Shown here piece after piece: positions 9,976 to 19,946 of a stretch of 64,000 nt of DNA (its first letter is position 1; each line of letters starts with the position of its first letter). The position numbers and the translations under genes are program-made. The notes below the pieces were generated by a model. That model searched no databases. It saw only the letters and a list, made by a program, of their open reading frames with translations, and was not told the DNA's origin. Source of the stretch: Coriobacteriia bacterium (GTDB taxonomy: Bacteria > Actinomycetota > Coriobacteriia > Anaerosomatales > SLCP01); NCBI GenBank assembly GCA_007121015.1, contig SKMN01000025.1, positions 1-64,000 of the forward strand, written 5' to 3'.

Positions 9976-10133
9976 CTCATTCCTTCCCCTGCTTACCCCT
10001 GAGTCTCATGCGGGAGTTCGCGTCGGCTGCCTGGGTGCCGTACGCACATCGGGATGCCGGTCGCCGATGCCCGCCTCTTGTTGCCTTTCGGATTCCCCGA
10101 AAGGCGTTCGCTGGGAAGGGAAGCTGTTCTCTG
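9948..10133 (-). ncRNA. Candidate structured RNA of unassigned family
   Basis: On the minus strand: promoter TTGCAA-17-TAGATT (10168..10140), closing stem (9980-9988 with 10113-10122), 9-bp hairpin gcctttcgg/ccgaaaggc (10083-10105), multiloop stem gcggg/cccgc (10010-10014 with 10070-10074) and the terminal hairpin at 9948-9975; no supported ORF in the region. Confidence 0.4.
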
Positions 10134-10429
10134 AGAGGTAATCTACCCAATTTCGGAACAGGTTGCAACATTTGTTACAAGGATTCTTTCGCGTGTGCCC
10201 GGCAACGCGGCCGATCCGGCTCGCCGTTGCGCCGTCCACCGAGTCGTTGGCGCCGTCCACCTGATACGCCGGGGTGCGCCGTACCTGCGAACAGCTACCA
10301 TCGTGTGACACGCGCGACTCTGTAGCGACGAGTTCGCGTGTATGCGTGAAGGGGGCCGACCGGCATATGGAATCGATCCCGCCGGCAGGGTCAATGTCCG
10401 GATCGACCAGGGACTAAGGAGGCCAGGTT

Positions 10430-12424
10430 ATGACTGATGAGTCTACCTCGATCGAATCGACGATGAAGGAGCTGCGCGTCGTGGAGCCCGCAGACTGGGT
10501 CCGCGAGAAGGCGCACATCAAGTCGCTGGACGAGTACGAGGAAATGTATCAGCGTTCCGTCGACGACCCGGAAGGGTTCTGGGCCGAGATGGCCGAGGAG
10601 TACCTCCACTGGCACAAGAAGTGGGACAAGGTCGTCGATTGGGAGTTCGACACCCCCCGTGTCGAGTGGTTCAAGGGCGGCAAGACGAACGTCGCATACA
10701 ACTGCATCGATCGCCACCTCACGACCTGGCGCAGGAACAAGGCTGCTCTGATCTGGGAGTCGGACGAGGGCCGTTCGAAGATCTATACCTACCAGTCGCT
10801 CTACTACAAGGTGTGCCGCTTCGCGAACGTCCTCAAGAAGCACGGCGTCAAGAAGGGCGACCGGGTTGCCATCTATCTGCCGATGATCCCCGAGCTCCCG
10901 ATCGTCATGCTCGCGTGTGCCCGCATCGGCGCGATCCACTCCGTGGTGTTCGGCGGCTTCTCCGCACAGGCGCTCCGCGACCGCATCCAGGACTGTGAAG
11001 CGAAGCTTCTCGTCACCGCCGATGAAGGCATCCGCGGTGGGCGCGTCGTCCCGCTCAAAGCGATGGCCGACGAAGCTCTCCTCGAGTGCCCGTCCATCGA
11101 CTCGGTCATCGTCGTGTCGCGTGCTCAGACGCGCGTGGACATGGAGCCCGAGCGCGACTACTGGTATCACGAGGAGGTCCGTGCCGACGACATCTCGAGC
11201 CACTGCGATATCGAGTGGGTCGACGCGGAAGACCCTCTGTTCATCCTTTACACTTCGGGCTCGACCGGCAAGCCCAAGGGTGTCCTTCATACCACCGCTG
11301 GTTACCTCCTCTTCGCGACGATGACGTTCAAGTACACGTTCGACTATCACGACGACGACGTCTTCTTCTGCACTGCAGACATCGGATGGGTCACCGGACA
11401 CAGCTACGTCGTGTATGGCCCGCTCTCCCTCGGTGCGACCTCGCTCATGTTCGAGGGCGTCCCGACGTACCCGGATGCGGGACGGTTCTGGGCGATCGTC
11501 GACAAGCACGGCGTCAACCAGTTCTACACCGCTCCCACCGCGATCCGCGCCCTCATGAAACTTGGCGAGGAGTGGCCCGCTAAGTACGACCTGTCGACCC
11601 TCAGGGTGCTTGGCACCGTCGGCGAGCCGATCAACCCCGAGGCGTGGATGTGGTACTACCGCATCGTCGGCCGCGAGCGGATACCGATCGTCGATACCTA
11701 CTGGCAGACGGAGACCGGCGGCCACATCATCACGAACCTCGCCGGTGCCACTCCGATGAAGCCGGGCTCCGCGACGCGTCCGTTCTTCGGGATCCAGCCC
11801 GTCGTGCTCAATGAGGACCAGACCGAGACCGAGGTAGGGTCCGGTGGCCGCCTCTGCATCAAGTACCCGTGGCCCGGCATGCTTCGCGGCACGTGGGGTG
11901 ATCCGGAGAACGCGCTCATCAAGGGTGTCTACTTCACGACGTTCCCCGGCCACTACTTCACCGGTGACGGTGCCCGCAAGGACGAGGACGGCTACTACTG
12001 GCTCCTCGGCCGTGTGGACGACGTCATCAACGTATCCGGTCACCGCATGGGGACCGCGGAGGTGGAGAGCGCGCTCGTAAGCCAAGCGTCAGTGGCAGAG
12101 GCCGCGGTCGTCGGCTATCCGCACGAGATCAAGGGCGAGGGCATATACGCCTACGTCATCCTCAAAGGTGGCGTCGATGTCGACGAGGCCGACCTGCGCA
12201 AGCAGCTCGTCGGACACGTGCGGCAGGAGATCGGTCCGATTGCGAGCCCCGACTTCATCCACTTCGTGCCCGAGCTGCCCAAGACGCGTTCCGGCAAGAT
12301 CATGCGACGCATCCTGCGCAAGATCGCGGCTGGCGAGAAAGACATGGAGGCGTTCGGCGACATCTCCACGCTCGCCGACCCGTCGATCGTCCGCACGATC
12401 CTCGACACTCGTCCGAGCGATTAG
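10430..12424 (+). CDS. acs: Acetyl-CoA synthetase (AMP-forming)
   Basis: [45 protein letters not shown]. Confidence 0.95.
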   Translation: MTDESTSIESTMKELRVVEPADWVREKAHIKSLDEYEEMYQRSVDDPEGFWAEMAEEYLHWHKKWDKVVDWEFDTPRVEWFKGGKTNVAYNCIDRHLTTWRRNKAALIWESDEGRSKIYTYQSLYYKVCRFANVLKKHGVKKGDRVAIYLPMIPELPIVMLACARIGAIHSVVFGGFSAQALRDRIQDCEAKLLVTADEGIRGGRVVPLKAMADEALLECPSIDSVIVVSRAQTRVDMEPERDYWYHEEVRADDISSHCDIEWVDAEDPLFILYTSGSTGKPKGVLHTTAGYLLFATMTFKYTFDYHDDDVFFCTADIGWVTGHSYVVYGPLSLGATSLMFEGVPTYPDAGRFWAIVDKHGVNQFYTAPTAIRALMKLGEEWPAKYDLSTLRVLGTVGEPINPEAWMWYYRIVGRERIPIVDTYWQTETGGHIITNLAGATPMKPGSATRPFFGIQPVVLNEDQTETEVGSGGRLCIKYPWPGMLRGTWGDPENALIKGVYFTTFPGHYFTGDGARKDEDGYYWLLGRVDDVINVSGHRMGTAEVESALVSQASVAEAAVVGYPHEIKGEGIYAYVILKGGVDVDEADLRKQLVGHVRQEIGPIASPDFIHFVPELPKTRSGKIMRRILRKIAAGEKDMEAFGDISTLADPSIVRTILDTRPSD

Positions 12425-12450
12425 GCACGCTGGCGTCTACCAGCACTGAC

Positions 12451-12493
12451 GCCGGACCCCGGAGTTCCTCGGTGAGGAGCCCCGGGGTCCGGC
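12451..12493 (+). terminator. Hairpin terminator after acs
   Basis: gccggaccccgg...ccggggtccggc inverted repeat. Confidence 0.65.
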
Positions 12494-12593
12494 TCGTGCG
12501 AGCCCGGAGACGTTGCGTCGCAGAGTGTCGGTTCGTGGTAGACTTTCGTGCGACTTTCTGTGTGATCAGTGATAAGAAAGGACGAACCCCTTT

Positions 12594-13661
12594 ATGGCCT
12601 TCAACGACCTCTTCTTGCGTGCCGCTCGCCTCGAGCCGACGGAACGGACCCCCGTTTGGATGATGAGGCAGGCAGGCCGCTACATGGCCGAGTATCGCGC
12701 GATCCGTGAGAGGTACGGCTTCCTCGAGATGTGTCGTACGCCGGAACTTGCCGTCGAGGTCACGCTCCAGCCGGTCGACCTCATCGGCGTGGACGCTGCG
12801 ATCCTCTTCTCCGACATCCTCGTCTCGTTCCCGGGCATGGGCCTCGATCTCGAGTTCGCCAAGGGCGAAGGACCGGTCATCCACAACCCGATACGGACCG
12901 TCGAGGATGTGGAGAAGTTGCACGTGGCCGACGCGTACGAAGCGACCGGGTTCGTGATGGAGGCCATCTCGATCCTTCGCAGGGAACTCGAGAACAAGGT
13001 CCCGCTCATCGGTTTCGCCGGAGCGCCGTTCACGCTCGCAAGCTACGCGATCGAAGGGCATGGCACGCGCGATTACGAGTACACCAAGGCTCTCATGTGG
13101 GGAGAGCCCGCCGCGTGGGACACGCTGATGACCAAGTTCAGCGACACGACGATCGCGTACTTGAAAGCCCAGATCGACGCCGGTGCGCAGGTCGTGCAGC
13201 TCTTCGACAGCTGGATCGGGTATGTCGCGCCGCGGGACTACGAGCGCTACGTGCTTCCGCACACCACGCGCGTCCTCGCCGAGGTCAAGGCACACGGCGA
13301 TGCGGTCACACCCGAGGGCGTTCCGGTCATACACTTCCCCAACGGTGCCACGTCCATGCTCGACCTTGCACAGCAGGCGGGTGGCGACATCATCGGCGTC
13401 GACTGGCGCATCGATATGCGCAAGGCGGTCGAGCTCATCGACCCGGCCTTCGGCATCCAGGGCAACATCGATCCGGTCGGACTGTTCGCGCCTGACGAGG
13501 AGCTCGAGCGCATGGTCGTTGAGATCCTCGAGGCTGTGGGCACGAGGCCGGGTCACATCTTCAACCTCGGCCACGGCATCCACAAGACGAGCGATCCGGA
13601 GAAGGCCAAGAAGATGATCCAGTACGTGCACGAGCACTCCGATCGCATCCGGGGTGGGTGA
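12594..13661 (+). CDS. hemE: Uroporphyrinogen decarboxylase
   Basis: PVWMMRQAGRYMAEYR, GFAGAPFTLASYAIEG, FNLGHGI. Confidence 0.95.
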   Translation: MAFNDLFLRAARLEPTERTPVWMMRQAGRYMAEYRAIRERYGFLEMCRTPELAVEVTLQPVDLIGVDAAILFSDILVSFPGMGLDLEFAKGEGPVIHNPIRTVEDVEKLHVADAYEATGFVMEAISILRRELENKVPLIGFAGAPFTLASYAIEGHGTRDYEYTKALMWGEPAAWDTLMTKFSDTTIAYLKAQIDAGAQVVQLFDSWIGYVAPRDYERYVLPHTTRVLAEVKAHGDAVTPEGVPVIHFPNGATSMLDLAQQAGGDIIGVDWRIDMRKAVELIDPAFGIQGNIDPVGLFAPDEELERMVVEILEAVGTRPGHIFNLGHGIHKTSDPEKAKKMIQYVHEHSDRIRGG

Positions 13662-14755
13662 TGACGATGGGCGGAAACGGCAACGGGCAGGGGAGCATGT
13701 CGACCGGATCAGGCGGACACCAGCCGAAGGCACCAGACGAGCCGGTGAGCATCGAGTCCGCGACCGGGGACGCTGCTCGACCAACGACAGCTGTCCTGCT
13801 CATCGGCTACGGCGGCCCGGATTGTCTCGATTCGATCGAGCCGTTCTTGCGTCGCCTGATGGGCAGGGAGCCGACACCGGAGGTCCTAGAAGAGGTCCGG
13901 CGACGGTACCTTACGATCGGCGGTTGTTCGCCGATGTTGCCCTTGGCACACGAGCTCGCCGCCGGCATCGAGCGTCGCCTCATGGAGAAGGAACTCCCGG
14001 TGCCGGTAACGTTCGGGATGCGGTACTCGCAGCCGTTCATCGGCGACGTGTTGCGCGGGATGTATGCGGCGGGTATCCGCAAGGTGGTCACGGTACAGCT
14101 TTCGCCGTACGAGTCGGAGATATCGACAGCCGCAGCGCGTGAGGCGGTCGCCGAGGTGCTCCCCGAGCTGCCCGACATGGAGGTCGTGCGTGCGGACCTC
14201 CTCCACACGCTGCCGGCGTTCGCGGGGCTTCTCACCGCGGGGGCGGCGACCGCTATCTACGAGATCAAGGACCTCGATCCGAAACTCATGATCTTCACGG
14301 CGCACAGTCTGCCGGTGTCCGATGTCGAGAAGGACGATTCGTACGTCGCTCAGCTGCGTGAAGTGCTCGACCGTGTTGTCATGGGCTTGCAGATGGGCGA
14401 GGGACACGACCTCGACGGAAGCGATCCGTCGCTGCCGGGTATCCAGGCTTACGGGAACCTCGGCGAACCGCAGCCATGGGTGTTCGCGTACCAGTCCAAA
14501 GGGCGGAAGCCGGGAGCGTGGCTCGGGCCTGACCTCGACGACGTGATCGACGCCGCCATCGAGGGTGGCTACGCCGGCGTTGCGCTGTGTCCGATCGGTT
14601 TCGCGGTCGAGAACATGGAGACGAAGTACGATCTCGACGTCGTCGCTGCTGACCGGTTGCTCCAGCACGACATCGAGTGCATCCGGGCTGATCTGCCCAA
14701 TGCCGAGCCGCTCATGGTCGAGGCGATCGCTGATATGGTCGAGAGTCTGCTGTAG
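13658..14755 (+). CDS. hemH: Ferrochelatase (protoporphyrin or coproporphyrin type)
   Basis: VLLIGYGGPDCLDSIEPFL, FTAHSLPV, position between hemE and hemY. Confidence 0.88.
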   Translation: MMTMGGNGNGQGSMSTGSGGHQPKAPDEPVSIESATGDAARPTTAVLLIGYGGPDCLDSIEPFLRRLMGREPTPEVLEEVRRRYLTIGGCSPMLPLAHELAAGIERRLMEKELPVPVTFGMRYSQPFIGDVLRGMYAAGIRKVVTVQLSPYESEISTAAAREAVAEVLPELPDMEVVRADLLHTLPAFAGLLTAGAATAIYEIKDLDPKLMIFTAHSLPVSDVEKDDSYVAQLREVLDRVVMGLQMGEGHDLDGSDPSLPGIQAYGNLGEPQPWVFAYQSKGRKPGAWLGPDLDDVIDAAIEGGYAGVALCPIGFAVENMETKYDLDVVAADRLLQHDIECIRADLPNAEPLMVEAIADMVESLL

Positions 14756-14839
14756 GCGATCTCGTATACGGACGGGATCGGGTCACGGGGACGGGATCGG
14801 GCCACGCGTGGTCCGGTATCAGACGCAAGGAGCGTGCGC

Positions 14840-16333
14840 ATGAAGCACATAATCGTCATCGGGGGAGGCGCTGCGGGTCTAGGCGCTGCGTTCAAGGTGA
14901 AGCGGGCAGCCGATGAAGGTCACGACGTGACCTTCACGCTCGTGGAGAAGGACCCGCGCCTCGGCGGCAAGATCGCCTCGGACATGGTGCCGGATCCCGA
15001 AGGAGCTGGCGATTTCATCGTCGATGGCGGTCCGGACTGTTTCCTCACCGAGAAGCCGGGCGTCCACCGGATCGCCAAGCTACTCGACATCTTCGACGAG
15101 GAACTGCCCACCGATGACTCGCGCAAGCGGACCCACATCCTGTCCCGCGGAGGACTCCACGACCTTCCCGACGGCGTGATGATGTTCGCGCCGACCAAGT
15201 TCGTCCCGTTCGTGACCACTGGGCTGTTCTCGTGGCCAGGCAAGATACGTATGGGTATGGACCTGTTCATCCCCAAGAAGAAGTGGCCCGAGGGCGAACG
15301 CATCGACGAGACGCTCGAGAGTTTCGTGACGCGCAGAATGGGTCGGGAGTGCCTCGACCGGCTTGCCGAGCCGCTCGTGGGCGGCGTCCACGCGTCCGAC
15401 CCCGCGAAGATGAGCCTGGCCGCGACGTTCCCGCGCCTGCTCGACATGGAGCAGACGTACGGGGGCATGATCAAGGGCTTCCTCGCCGCGCGCAAGAAGG
15501 TCGAGGAGATGCGCAAGAAGTATCCGCCCAATCCGGGCGCCAAGCCACGTACCTTCTTCACCTCGTTCGATTCGGGTATGCAACGCCTGACCGACGCGAT
15601 GGCCGACGCAGCGGGTCGTGACCGCATGCGCACCGGTGTAGCGGTGAGCGCTATCGAGCGCGACGGCAAGCGATGGGTCGTCACGCTCGAGGACGGCGAG
15701 CGTATCGAGGGCGACGGCGTCGTTGTCGCGACCGAATGCTGGGCGGCCGCACCGCTCATGCGTTCCGTCGACACTGCGATCGCTGATGCGCTCGAGGGCA
15801 TCGAGTCGTCTTCATCGGCCACTATCTCGCTCGCCTTCAAGGAGGACGAAGTCGGCATCGACATGGATGCGTTCGGTCTGCTCTGCCCGGTCATCGAGAA
15901 ACGGAAGATGATGGCAGCCACGTTCTCCTCGACGAAGTGGCCGGGGCGTGCACCTACCGGTCGCGTCCTTATGCGCGGCTTCGTGGGCGGCCCTCACAAC
16001 CAGGCCATCATGGAAGAGAGCGACGAACGTCTCGTGGAGATCGTACTCTCCGAGATGCGCGACATCCTCGGCGTGAAAGGCGATCCGCTGTTCAGCCGCG
16101 TTTACCGGTGGCACCTCGGCATGCCGCAGTACACGATCGGTCATCTCGACAGGGTCGAGACGATGGAGTCGCGCGCACGCGAGATCCCGGGCCTGTGGCT
16201 CGGCGGAGGGTCGTACCGGGGCGTCGGCATCCCCAACTGCATCGAGGGTGGCGAGGCCGGCGTGAGCAAGATCCTGGGCGAGTGGGGGATCGAGCTGGCC
16301 GAGGACTCCGTCGAGCAGAAGCGCTACTACTAG
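14840..16333 (+). CDS. hemY: Protoporphyrinogen/coproporphyrinogen oxidase, FAD-dependent
   Basis: IIVIGGGAAGLGAAFKVKR Rossmann motif; GGPDCFLTEKPG; C-terminal GLWLGGGSYRGVGIPNCIEGGEAG. Confidence 0.9.
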   Translation: MKHIIVIGGGAAGLGAAFKVKRAADEGHDVTFTLVEKDPRLGGKIASDMVPDPEGAGDFIVDGGPDCFLTEKPGVHRIAKLLDIFDEELPTDDSRKRTHILSRGGLHDLPDGVMMFAPTKFVPFVTTGLFSWPGKIRMGMDLFIPKKKWPEGERIDETLESFVTRRMGRECLDRLAEPLVGGVHASDPAKMSLAATFPRLLDMEQTYGGMIKGFLAARKKVEEMRKKYPPNPGAKPRTFFTSFDSGMQRLTDAMADAAGRDRMRTGVAVSAIERDGKRWVVTLEDGERIEGDGVVVATECWAAAPLMRSVDTAIADALEGIESSSSATISLAFKEDEVGIDMDAFGLLCPVIEKRKMMAATFSSTKWPGRAPTGRVLMRGFVGGPHNQAIMEESDERLVEIVLSEMRDILGVKGDPLFSRVYRWHLGMPQYTIGHLDRVETMESRAREIPGLWLGGGSYRGVGIPNCIEGGEAGVSKILGEWGIELAEDSVEQKRYY

Positions 16334-16362
16334 GGGCCTGAGCGTTCCGAGCAGACCGCGGG

Positions 16363-17169
16363 CTACCCGGTCGCGGCTACTATCTCGGCGATGAGGGAGT
16401 GGAGCGTGGGGTTGGCGGTGATGATGCCGGTCGAGGTGACCGACCACTCCTCGCCGTCGATGCCGGTCACGTGCGCTCCTGCCTCGCGACAGATGACCAC
16501 GCCCGCCGCGGTGTCCCACGGCTTGAGCCCGAACTCCCAGAAGCCGTCGGCCCGGCCGGTGGCGACGTGCGTGCAGTCGATGGCGGCGGAGCCGTCGCGC
16601 CGGATACCGTGTACCGGGGCGCGCAGGAACGCCGTGAGCGCGGAGATCTGCCGGTCGAGCAGGGCGCCGCGGTCGTAGGGGAACCCGGTGACGAGCAGCG
16701 CCTCGTCGAGCCGTGGAGCGTCGGTGCAGTGGACCAGCTCGCCGTCACGCTGGGTGCCGAGCCCTGTCGCGGCGGCGATGGTCTCTGCGAGTGGGACGTT
16801 GGCTACCGCACCCGCGACGGGTACGCCATCGCGTAGCAGCGCCACGGAGACGGAGTACGCCGGAAAGCCGTGCACGAACGAGGTCGTGCCGTCGAGAGGG
16901 TCGACGCACCACACCTCCGGGTCGGTGAGCGAGCCGCGTGCGGCGCCGGTGATGTCGTGGACCTCCTCCTCTTCGATCACGAGGCGAGCGCCCGGGTCGC
17001 GGGCGACGATGGCCTCCCACACCGCGACGCCGGCGGCGATGTCGGTCTCGGTCACGAGGTCGGTCGCCGAGGACTTCGCGCGGATCCGGCCGGTCGAGCC
17101 CTCGGCGGAGCGCACCCGCGCGGCCCCGGCCTCGGCGGCTGCTGTCGCTGCGGCCAGTTCTTCGTGCAT
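16363..17169 (-). CDS. Inositol monophosphatase family protein
   Basis: VDPLDGTTSFVHGFPAYSVSVAL and PWDTAAGVVICREAGAHVTG. Confidence 0.9.
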   Translation of the reverse strand: MHEELAAATAAAEAGAARVRSAEGSTGRIRAKSSATDLVTETDIAAGVAVWEAIVARDPGARLVIEEEEVHDITGAARGSLTDPEVWCVDPLDGTTSFVHGFPAYSVSVALLRDGVPVAGAVANVPLAETIAAATGLGTQRDGELVHCTDAPRLDEALLVTGFPYDRGALLDRQISALTAFLRAPVHGIRRDGSAAIDCTHVATGRADGFWEFGLKPWDTAAGVVICREAGAHVTGIDGEEWSVTSTGIITANPTLHSLIAEIVAATG

Positions 17170-17205
17170 CGGAAACCCCCCTCGGACGGCATGGTCGGGG
17201 TGCGT

Positions 17206-17754
17206 CTACCTGCCGGGCATCTCGTTCTTGGTACGGATCGCCTCGATTATGGCGGCGCCCTCGGTGCTCTCGGTGCGCGGCGTCGCGGAGACACCGTGCT
17301 CGCCGAGCACTGTGAACACCGCATCGACGGCGAGTGGGAGCGCGGCCTCGACCTCGGGGGTGAGTTCGGTGACCCACTGCTCCATACTGCCGACCTGTAT
17401 CCCGATACACTCGGCCTCCGGACGGATGCCCGTGAACTCGGCCGCCTGTAGCACATCCACGAAGCGGATGTCGTGCAGTGAGTGCATGATCTGGTTGGGA
17501 GCGAGATCGTCCGGGGCGAGCTGCATCACGGTCCCCGGCGGATGCCCGGTGCGATCGATCGCGTCGACCACGATGACGAGGTCGACGCCACGGAACATGT
17601 TGAGGATGCCCAGCCCCATGGTCCCCGCGTCGACGACCTCGACGCTGTCGGGGAAGTCGAAGCCCGACATGAGGGCCTCGGCCACGCGTACCCCCACTCC
17701 CTCGTCGGTCATGAGCGGGTTCCCGATGCCGAGGATCAAGATACGCTTCGCCAC
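17206..17754 (-). CDS. Hydrogenase maturation protease (HyaD/HycI family)
   Basis: ILILGIGNPLMTDEGVGVRVAE; VIVVDAIDRTGHPPGTV. Confidence 0.92.
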   Translation of the reverse strand: MAKRILILGIGNPLMTDEGVGVRVAEALMSGFDFPDSVEVVDAGTMGLGILNMFRGVDLVIVVDAIDRTGHPPGTVMQLAPDDLAPNQIMHSLHDIRFVDVLQAAEFTGIRPEAECIGIQVGSMEQWVTELTPEVEAALPLAVDAVFTVLGEHGVSATPRTESTEGAAIIEAIRTKNEMPGR

Positions 17755-17816
17755 GAGCAGACTCTCCGTTCGTCGTCGGTCACGTCGACCACTCTAGCGC
17801 AGTGCTATGGAGTCGC

Positions 17817-19139
17817 CTATCCCGCGGCGCGAAGCGTCGTCGGAGATTCGCACATCTCGCCTTCGAGCAGGAGCATCCGCTCGTTCAGGGGGAGCGCTTC
17901 CCGTGCCTTGTCGCGCAGATCGTTGGAGGTGGCAAGCGTCTCGCGCATGATCACCATGAGTAGATAGCGACCTTTCTCGGTCAGCGTCACGAAGCGTCCG
18001 TCTTCGTGGGCGATGCCCCCGACCGCCCGCATGAAGGCGAGCTCGGCAGCGAGCGCGCGCTCGGCGGGCACACCGAAGTCACGCGCGAAGCGCTCCTTGT
18101 CGAGCCGCAGCCCGAACAGGTCGGTGACGAACCGGTAGCGGTGACGGGCGGTCGTGGAGTACGGGCGGCCCACCTTGGCGATGGACATGCGTCCCGCCGA
18201 GATGGCTCTGGCGTACTCGGCGAGCGAGAACGTGTTGCCGTACATCCGGCCGTCGAGGAAGGAGAGCGCCCCCGAGCCGACACCGACGTATTCGCCGAAA
18301 TCGACGATGTACTCGTCGATCATCGCATCGACGTCACGGGAGTAGGTCCACGCAGAGGTCGGCACGAACTCATCGGAAAGTTCTTCTGCGATGCGATGGT
18401 AGTAGTGCGCCTCACGGGTGAAATCTATGCGCCCGATGGCGCGGGCTAGCTCGGCGCGTGTCTGTGGTGACGCCATGAGAGGGTAGAAGGTCGTCTGGTT
18501 CGCCCCGCTCTTCTTGAGCATAGCGATGTCGCGCAAGAGGGTCGGCTCGGTCTGCGACGGGAAGTTGAAGATCATGTCCACGTTGAGGGAGTGGAACCCA
18601 CCGGCGACCGAACGGATGCGCGCGAGCGCCTCGGTGCCGCTGCCGTACTTCTCGTAGCGGTCCATCTGACGCAGGAGGGTGTCGTCGAAACTCTGCACGC
18701 CGACGGAGAGTCGTTGCACGCGCTCGGCAAGGGCCGACACCAGGTCAGGTCCGAGGTGGTTCGGGCTCGTCTCGCACGAGACCTCCTCGATCGAGAACAG
18801 TTCGCGGGCGAGGTCGATCGTGGCGCACAGTTCGTCGAGGAGCACGGTTGGCGTGCCGCCTCCGATGTAGAGCGAGGGGAAGTCGTATCCGAGGTCGGCG
18901 ACCATCCGCATCTCGCGCCGCAGGTGACCGAAGTACTCGCGGGCACGGTCCTCGCGGTAGAGGAACCGGTTGAACGAGCAGTAGAGACAGAGACGCTCGC
19001 AGAACGGAACGTGTGCGTAGAGCACGTACTGCCTGCTGGAGAGCGGGCCAGGAAGGCGCGTGATGTCGGTCGGCGACTGCTCGAGGTATCGCTTGTTGAG
19101 GACGCGGAGCGCCGCTGTGATGACGCGCTCGGAGAACAA
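17817..19139 (-). CDS. Radical SAM protein of the coproporphyrinogen III oxidase (HemN/HemW) family
   Basis: YAHVPFCERLCLYCSFNRF (CxxxCxxC), YIGGGTPTVL, RLSVGVQSFDD. Confidence 0.85.
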   Translation of the reverse strand: MFSERVITAALRVLNKRYLEQSPTDITRLPGPLSSRQYVLYAHVPFCERLCLYCSFNRFLYREDRAREYFGHLRREMRMVADLGYDFPSLYIGGGTPTVLLDELCATIDLARELFSIEEVSCETSPNHLGPDLVSALAERVQRLSVGVQSFDDTLLRQMDRYEKYGSGTEALARIRSVAGGFHSLNVDMIFNFPSQTEPTLLRDIAMLKKSGANQTTFYPLMASPQTRAELARAIGRIDFTREAHYYHRIAEELSDEFVPTSAWTYSRDVDAMIDEYIVDFGEYVGVGSGALSFLDGRMYGNTFSLAEYARAISAGRMSIAKVGRPYSTTARHRYRFVTDLFGLRLDKERFARDFGVPAERALAAELAFMRAVGGIAHEDGRFVTLTEKGRYLLMVIMRETLATSNDLRDKAREALPLNERMLLLEGEMCESPTTLRAAG

Positions 19140-19203
19140 CGTATGGCCTCGCTTTCACACGCAGATCGTGAGTGCGGCCGTGCACTCGACACCGTCGGGA
19201 AGT

Positions 19204-19238
19204 ACGAGGCCCCGGGGCACGCCCGGGGCCTCGTGACG
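19204..19238. terminator. Hairpin between the hydrogenase cytochrome b and radical SAM genes
   Basis: acgaggccccgggg-cacg-cccggggcctcgt inverted repeat. Confidence 0.6.
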
Positions 19239-19266
19239 TTCACCTATCTTAACGCAAATCCGGTGC

Positions 19267-19944
19267 CTAGTGGCCCTTGCCGCCGACCACTCTGCCCTCG
19301 GCGTCGAACTGAAGGCCTTCCGTTTCCTCCCACTTGAAGATCAGCTTGGAGGGATCGGTTCCTTCGATGTTCGCCAGGTAGATGTGGATCGCCGTGAACA
19401 AGATGAATCCCCACATGATGTAGTAGTGGATGATCCTCATGGCCATCGGTCCTCCGACGGCGTCGGTGCCGGCGATCAAGAAGCCCCAGTCCATCGTCGG
19501 TCCCCAGATGGCGAAGCCGGTGTAGGCTGCCGCCAACGTGAGAGGGATGGTGAACAGGTAGGCTATCTTCTGCAATACGCCGTACTTGGCGCCGATCGGA
19601 TGCTCCTTTTTGAGGAACAGGTAGTACTTGAGCCATGGCCACATCTGGCCACGGTTGAGCTTCTGCGGCAGCCAGTTCTTGATGTCCGTGTCGACCTCAC
19701 GCGTCCCGAGTCTCGTCGCAGACTTCACGGTGAAGGCTCCGATGATGCGGACCGCAAGGTTGATCAGGAGAACGAACATGAAGAAGAAGTGCATGCCGCG
19801 CATGACGCTCATGAGGCCCGGAAGGAACGGGTAGTGGATGTAGAAGCCCGAGATCGTGAGCGCCACGATCGATACGAGGTTGATCCAGTGCGTCATCACG
19901 AAGATGAACGGATGTGCTTCCCGATAATGTGCCGGATGAGCCAT
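19267..19944 (-). CDS. Ni/Fe-hydrogenase b-type cytochrome subunit
   Basis: Four TM segments with HWINLVSIVALTISGFYIHYPF; follows the large subunit. Confidence 0.88.
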   Translation of the reverse strand: MAHPAHYREAHPFIFVMTHWINLVSIVALTISGFYIHYPFLPGLMSVMRGMHFFFMFVLLINLAVRIIGAFTVKSATRLGTREVDTDIKNWLPQKLNRGQMWPWLKYYLFLKKEHPIGAKYGVLQKIAYLFTIPLTLAAAYTGFAIWGPTMDWGFLIAGTDAVGGPMAMRIIHYYIMWGFILFTAIHIYLANIEGTDPSKLIFKWEETEGLQFDAEGRVVGGKGH

Positions 19945-19946
19945 CT

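Noticed and set aside
10000-10110. Cyclic di-AMP (ydaO) riboswitch in the acs upstream region
   Set aside because: The minus strand has local resemblance (GAATCCGAAAGG, GCCGACGCGAACTCCC) but lacks the conserved GGGGUGAAU and CCGUCAGCUAACC core blocks and has no downstream gene.
9863-10325. Short ORFs (92 and 150 aa) downstream of the ASKHA gene
   Set aside because: They run through the perfect terminator hairpin and the structured region, with no homology-like motifs or convincing SD.
10391-12085. 564-aa minus-strand ORF opposite acs
   Set aside because: Antisense shadow of a strongly conserved acs gene.
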